64,000 nucleotides of DNA from Cinclus cinclus (lineage: Eukaryota > Chordata > Aves > Passeriformes > Cinclidae): positions 5,489,234 through 5,553,233 of the forward strand of contig NC_085059.1 in the NCBI RefSeq assembly GCF_963662255.1, written 5' to 3'. Of this stretch, positions 59,738 to 64,000 are shown piece after piece. The position numbers and the translations under genes are program-made. The number at the start of each line of letters is the position of its first letter. Position 1 is the stretch's first letter. The notes beneath the pieces are model-generated. The model worked only from the letters and a program-made list of their open reading frames with translations. It made no database searches and had not been told where the DNA came from.

Positions 59738-61250
59738 GGCCCCGCGGCAATCCCGGGGACGAGGAGTCGCACCCGCGCCGCCGCCTCCTCCCTCGCCTTC
59801 GCTTGCCTCTCGCACTTTCAAAGAGTTTAGGGCTCCCGGGGGCGGCGGAGGAGGGCCCTGCCCAGAACTGAGGGGCCGAACCGCGGCCACCGGCAGTCGC
59901 TTAACCCTTTCTTTGCTGGCCCCCGCAAGGGGCTGCAATCCGGGGCCACAGCACAATCTGTTTACCGGAGCCGGACGCACCTGGGAAGGGGATCACTTTC
60001 GGGCAGATCCCGTTAACGGCGGTGGGAGCTCCAGCGAGACCGATCTCTGTCCGGGGCACCGGTATTACTCCGCAGATGCTGCGCTCGTCCCCACGGTAGA
60101 TTAAGAGGAGGACAGATCGCGGCTGCTGCCAAATCCCCCGGCCGCGTCCCCCGCCGTGCCGGTCCTAACCTTTACCAGATGGTTAAGCCCCTCCAGACTT
60201 GATTACATTTCCCTGCACACCGTTTTCCTTGTAATGCGGAGTTTTTAATTACAGGAGCAGGGGGATTACAGCCCTGGATAAAGCTGAGCCCATCAGCGCG
60301 GAGGCACAGAGACCCCCCCCCCTCCCTTCTTTCCCTGCCTCCTTCCCACCCCCGACACCCCTCTTTTGCCCACAGCTCCGCGTCCCAAATCCCGCTCTCC
60401 CACCGGGCACCCCAGTGTCAGCCCCCTCGGGCTCTCGGGGCGCGATCCTGCCCAGATACCCCGAGATTTGCCTCCCCACACCCCCAGCGATGCCTCCACC
60501 GCGGGCACAAACTTTCGGCCCCCCGCGGAAGGCGAGGGGGAGGCGGGAGAGGAGCGAGCCGCGGGTCCCCCGCCGACACCCGAAGCGCGACAGACGGTGG
60601 CCCCTGCGCCTCCCGTTCCCCTCCCCGCCCCGGTACCGCTCACGGTCCCTCCGCTGGCCGATCCGTTCTCCCCGCAGACCCGTCTCCAGCCGCCGCCGCG
60701 CCCGGCAGCTCCGTGAGTCGCCTCCCACCGTCGCCGTCCCCGGGGGCGCTCGGTAACGGGACGGGGCGGTCGCTGCCCCCGCCCCGCGGCTGCTCAGGGT
60801 GCGGATAATCCCCTAACGATCTAGTTAAAGGCTCGAAGGGGCTCGGAGCCGCTTTAGCCGGTCACTGATATTTCACCGCCTTTGTCTCTGCTTACTGGTC
60901 CCCGTTGGGAGGGGAACCGCCGGCCCCAACCGCTCCCCCCACCTTGCTCCCCACGGGGACCCGAGTGGGAAGCAGCATCCAGAGTCGACCGGGAGACCGG
61001 AGGAGGCAAGAGGCGGCGGAGCTGGAGGGGTTTGTCGGGCTGGGAGAAGGATTTGGTCCCTGGGAGTGCAGCGAAACCCATGCGGGACGTGCCGCGCTCG
61101 TGGGGTCGCCGGTCGGGGAGGAGGGCAGGCAGGGGCAGGCAGGAAGGGGAGCGCCTGAAGCACGCGTGGACTCGGGCCGCTCACGGGTGGAATCGGGACG
61201 GCTCCCGGTGAGTGAAGCCCAGCCTGCACAGGCTGCGCCGGTCACTGCCA
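59738..61250 (-). promoter_or_regulatory. GC-rich promoter region of the delta-like gene
   Basis: A dense GC/CpG-rich tract starts inside exon 1 and continues to about 61.25 kb, with an AT-richer gap near 60.15-60.28 kb. A minus-strand GGTCTCGCTGGAGC sits at about 60029-60042, some 300 bp above the ATG, and loosely resembles the CGCT boxes of the alpha promoters. The second half of the tract (60.4-61.2 kb) could be a separate CpG island. I recognise no gene in it on either strand. Confidence 0.45.
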
Positions 61251-64000
61251 GCCTGTCCCCCGAGCCATGTCCCACGCCAAGATCACCCCTGGCGGCGTCG
61301 TTGTCACCCCCGCCCGGATCTGTTTCTTTTTAATCCCACTCCAATCTCCTATTTGCGTCCCCCTGCCCGCCCCACCTTCATTTCATCACCGCCCAGCACT
61401 CCCAGGGCTGAGACCCCGGAGGTGGGATGGAGCGGATCGCGCTCCTCCGAGAGCCCCCTCGAGTGCTGCTCGAGCCAGAGGGGGATTGAGGGTGGGGGTG
61501 ACACGGGACACAGAAATTTTCTGGGGTCTTATTTCATTCCCTCCAGTCCTTCCCCCTTCTCCGACCAAATGCATTCTGCAAAATCATTGGAGCGGCTCTG
61601 GTCCTATTGTTTGATTTAGAGTAAAATATTCACCACCACCTCCTGCTCCCCCAGGTGCACCGGCAGGATCCGAGACCCCCCCCCCGACTCCCGCCCTTCT
61701 TCAGCTCTGCTTGGTAATGCAGCCCCCACCCCCGCACATCATCTCTGCTTCCTGGGGGGGGAACCGTGTCATGTCCCCTCTTGCTTCCCTCCCCTAAGGG
61801 AGATCACAGGATAGTTCCATCCTGTTCCTTTTCCTCATCTCCCCAGACCCTGTAGTCTCTTCTAGCTCCCCTACCAGACCCCACGATTCCATGGGACCAC
61901 GGAACAGTGGGGGGTAGGGGGGGCGTGGGAGGGGTTTGGGAGAACAGGTTTGTTCCAAGGATCCCTTTCCTGAAGGAAATGGCTCAGGCTGGGGGTGCTG
62001 CAGAGGGGTGAGGAATCCAAAGAAGAGCCTTTTTTGGGGAAACATAGCAGAGGAGGGTGAGCAGCAGGATGGGGGGATGGAATGGGGACAGTGCATCACT
62101 AACACCCCACTTCATACCCTGTAGATTTTAGGGCCCCTCTTGTGGTGCAGAAGAGTGTTCAGCTGCCAGCCCTGTTCTCTCGGGGTAGGGAATCAGGATG
62201 CAGCTTGGAGCTTGTTTTTGGAAAATGCTGGAAGCTAGAAGGGAGTATGTCTCTCTGAGATGTCTTGGCACAGGCAGGCGGGTGGCCAGTTGCCGCGGGT
62301 CAGCACTGATGTGCCTTGGCAAGGCCAGCCGGAGAGATCAGGGTGGGATGCAGCAGGAGATGCCGCAGGTTGAGCTGCCTTGGAAAAGTCATGCAGAGAG
62401 CAAAGGACTGAGGGAGGGGGGGACCATCATTCAGCTGCCTGTGGGCACTAAACCTTGCCCAGCCACCACTGTCGCTCCATTTCCCTGCCTGCTGCGTTCC
62501 GGGGCAGCAGAAGGGGCTGAAAGAAACGCTGTCCCTGCCAGACCACACAGCCCTTCCCCCAGCTCCCCCGGGTGCCCGTCTGCCCAGCCGTGCATGTGGC
62601 TTCGCTGCTCCCTCCTCGCTCCAAGCGGGAGCAGTTACAGTCTGTGGTGCCCGAGAGGGCAAATGCGGTGGAAGCAGGGGGTTTCCTGGTGGGAATGAGA
62701 GCAGCCCTGGCCCCGCAGCTGGGAAGTGACTCTGGGGTTGCTTTTGTAGGGTCAGGTGCTGGGGATTTGGTCTGTGAAGCCACAATGCTCTCTGCAGCAG
62801 GATGCCCTGGTCAGTGCTCCTTCTGCCCCAAAGCTTTGGTTCCCTACCTTCCCTTGGGAGGAAAACCCATGCCCTGAAGGGGATGGTGGCCGTCTTGGCA
62901 TGTTTATCAGGGCTGGGGGGCACTCTGCCTGCCCTTGTGTGCTGGGATGCAAGACATGACACGTGCCCATCTCCTTTCAGAAGTGCACAGGGACAGGGAA
63001 TGAGAAAGAAAGGGCATGAGCTGGAGAAAGGAAATTCTTATTAAGGAAAAAAATCTTTAGCATAAGGGACCAGGGACCAGACTGGGGCAGGGTTTGCCAT
63101 CCTGGGGATCCTCCTGAGCTGCTGAATCTAGTTTTGAGTAGGGATGCCCCAGGGTCCTCCAGATGTCCTGACAGAAAAAAATCCCTTGTGAACTTGGGAA
63201 GTCCCAGTCACTGAGCAGAGGTGAGTAGGTCACCAAGGCAAGTGAAAGAGCTGCCCAGAGAGCCCAGGCTTCCAGAGCACAGGTCCCAAGTTTGTCAGGA
63301 GACAAACTGTCAGGAGACACTTCTCTTCCCAGGCACCATGCCCAGGGGTGGATGGAGCAATGAAGGATGCCATGACTCTATTCCCACTGGAAGTCCTTGT
63401 CCATGGGATTCACTCTGCAAGGTGCTGGAGTTGCTTACCACCCTCCTCTTCCTCTGCAGTGGTGCACCCGGCATGATGTGTTCATGAAGTTCCAGGGAGT
63501 TTGCAGGTGAGAAGATGTTGCTGAGGTGAGCAACTCAAGGCTCACTACTGGTAGAAGGCACTTGACTCTCTTGGCCAGCCACACATAGGGACAACTCCCC
63601 CAGTCTCTTCATCTGGGACAGATGGAAACTGAAACAGGCTCAGCTCTGAGCAGACCCTCTGTAGCTGTCACCTCTTTTTGAGCATTTTCAGGACATGGGG
63701 CCCAGTCCTGCTCAGCCTCTGAGGGAGGGAGTTCTGACCCCCTGTAGGACACAGACTTCAATGGCAGTTCAGGAAGCCAAAGCTCCCCACCTGCTCTGGA
63801 GGGGGGGGAAATTTCTTGCAAACCCAAGCTGCCACAGGACCTGCTCTCATGGCTGATGTCTTGTTCCACTTGGAGTAAGAGACTTGGGACCCAAAGCAAA
63901 AGAAGGGGTGCGTCCCCATTATCCTGAGAGCTGGGACTACTCATTTTGCTGTGGGCATCCTCTTAGAGGGTCTCCCTAAAATGTCCTGAGGGAATGTCTC
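61251..64000. other. Intergenic, no gene recognised
   Basis: This is moderately GC-rich sequence upstream of the delta-like gene. I examined the longer open frames on both strands (for example 62300-62962 minus and 62198-62698 plus) and none resembles a known protein. Confidence 0.4.

Noticed and set aside
62300..62962. 220-codon minus-strand frame upstream of the delta-like gene
   Set aside because: It resembles no known protein and lacks supporting splice or promoter features.
1..64000. CRISPR arrays, bacterial operons or endogenous retroviral genes
   Set aside because: None was seen. The tandem structure is due to duplicated protocadherin units, and the only mobile-element traces are short CR1-like pieces.

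Overview
The window looks like vertebrate, most likely avian, genomic DNA. It carries part of the clustered protocadherin (Pcdh) locus, very GC-rich CpG-island exons, fragments resembling CR1 LINEs, and no bacterial gene organisation. The species cannot be fixed from sequence alone. All recognised genes are on the minus strand.

Positions 1-39000 hold a tandem array of six alpha-type protocadherin variable exons: 1-2483 (cut by the window edge), 7034-9586, 14088-16637, 20385-22928, 27452-29995 and 34565-37108. Each complete exon encodes 848-851 residues: a signal peptide, six cadherin repeats (EC1-EC6), one membrane helix and a short cytoplasmic stretch. Each ends at the same splice donor (GTCAGT on the minus strand). 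The shared alpha constant exons must lie to the left, outside the window. The copies are almost identical in the 5' leader, EC1, EC4-EC6, the membrane helix and the cytoplasmic part. They differ mainly in EC2-EC3, the part that carries adhesive specificity in this family. The spacers are also duplicated. Those at 2931-7033, 10050-14087 and 30457-34564 are near-copies. Those at 17075-20384, 23557-27451 and 37706-38900 are older, diverged relatives.

Positions 39000-54200 are gene-poor. They contain a GC-rich CpG-island-like segment near 41.7-43.3 kb, two long pentanucleotide satellites that are reverse complements of each other (46.2 and 51.3 kb), and CR1-like remnants.

Positions 54200-59737 hold a complete four-exon clustered-type protocadherin, 956 residues in total. 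It has its own private three-exon constant region. This places a single-gene subcluster upstream of alpha. It best fits the 'delta' clustered protocadherins described for non-mammalian vertebrates, although that name is an inference. Its GC-rich promoter region extends to about 61.3 kb, and nothing recognisable follows to 64 kb.

Together the genes make cell-surface homophilic recognition proteins of the nervous system. In mammals each alpha variable exon has its own promoter and is spliced to common constant exons. The delta-like gene appears to be a conventional stand-alone gene.
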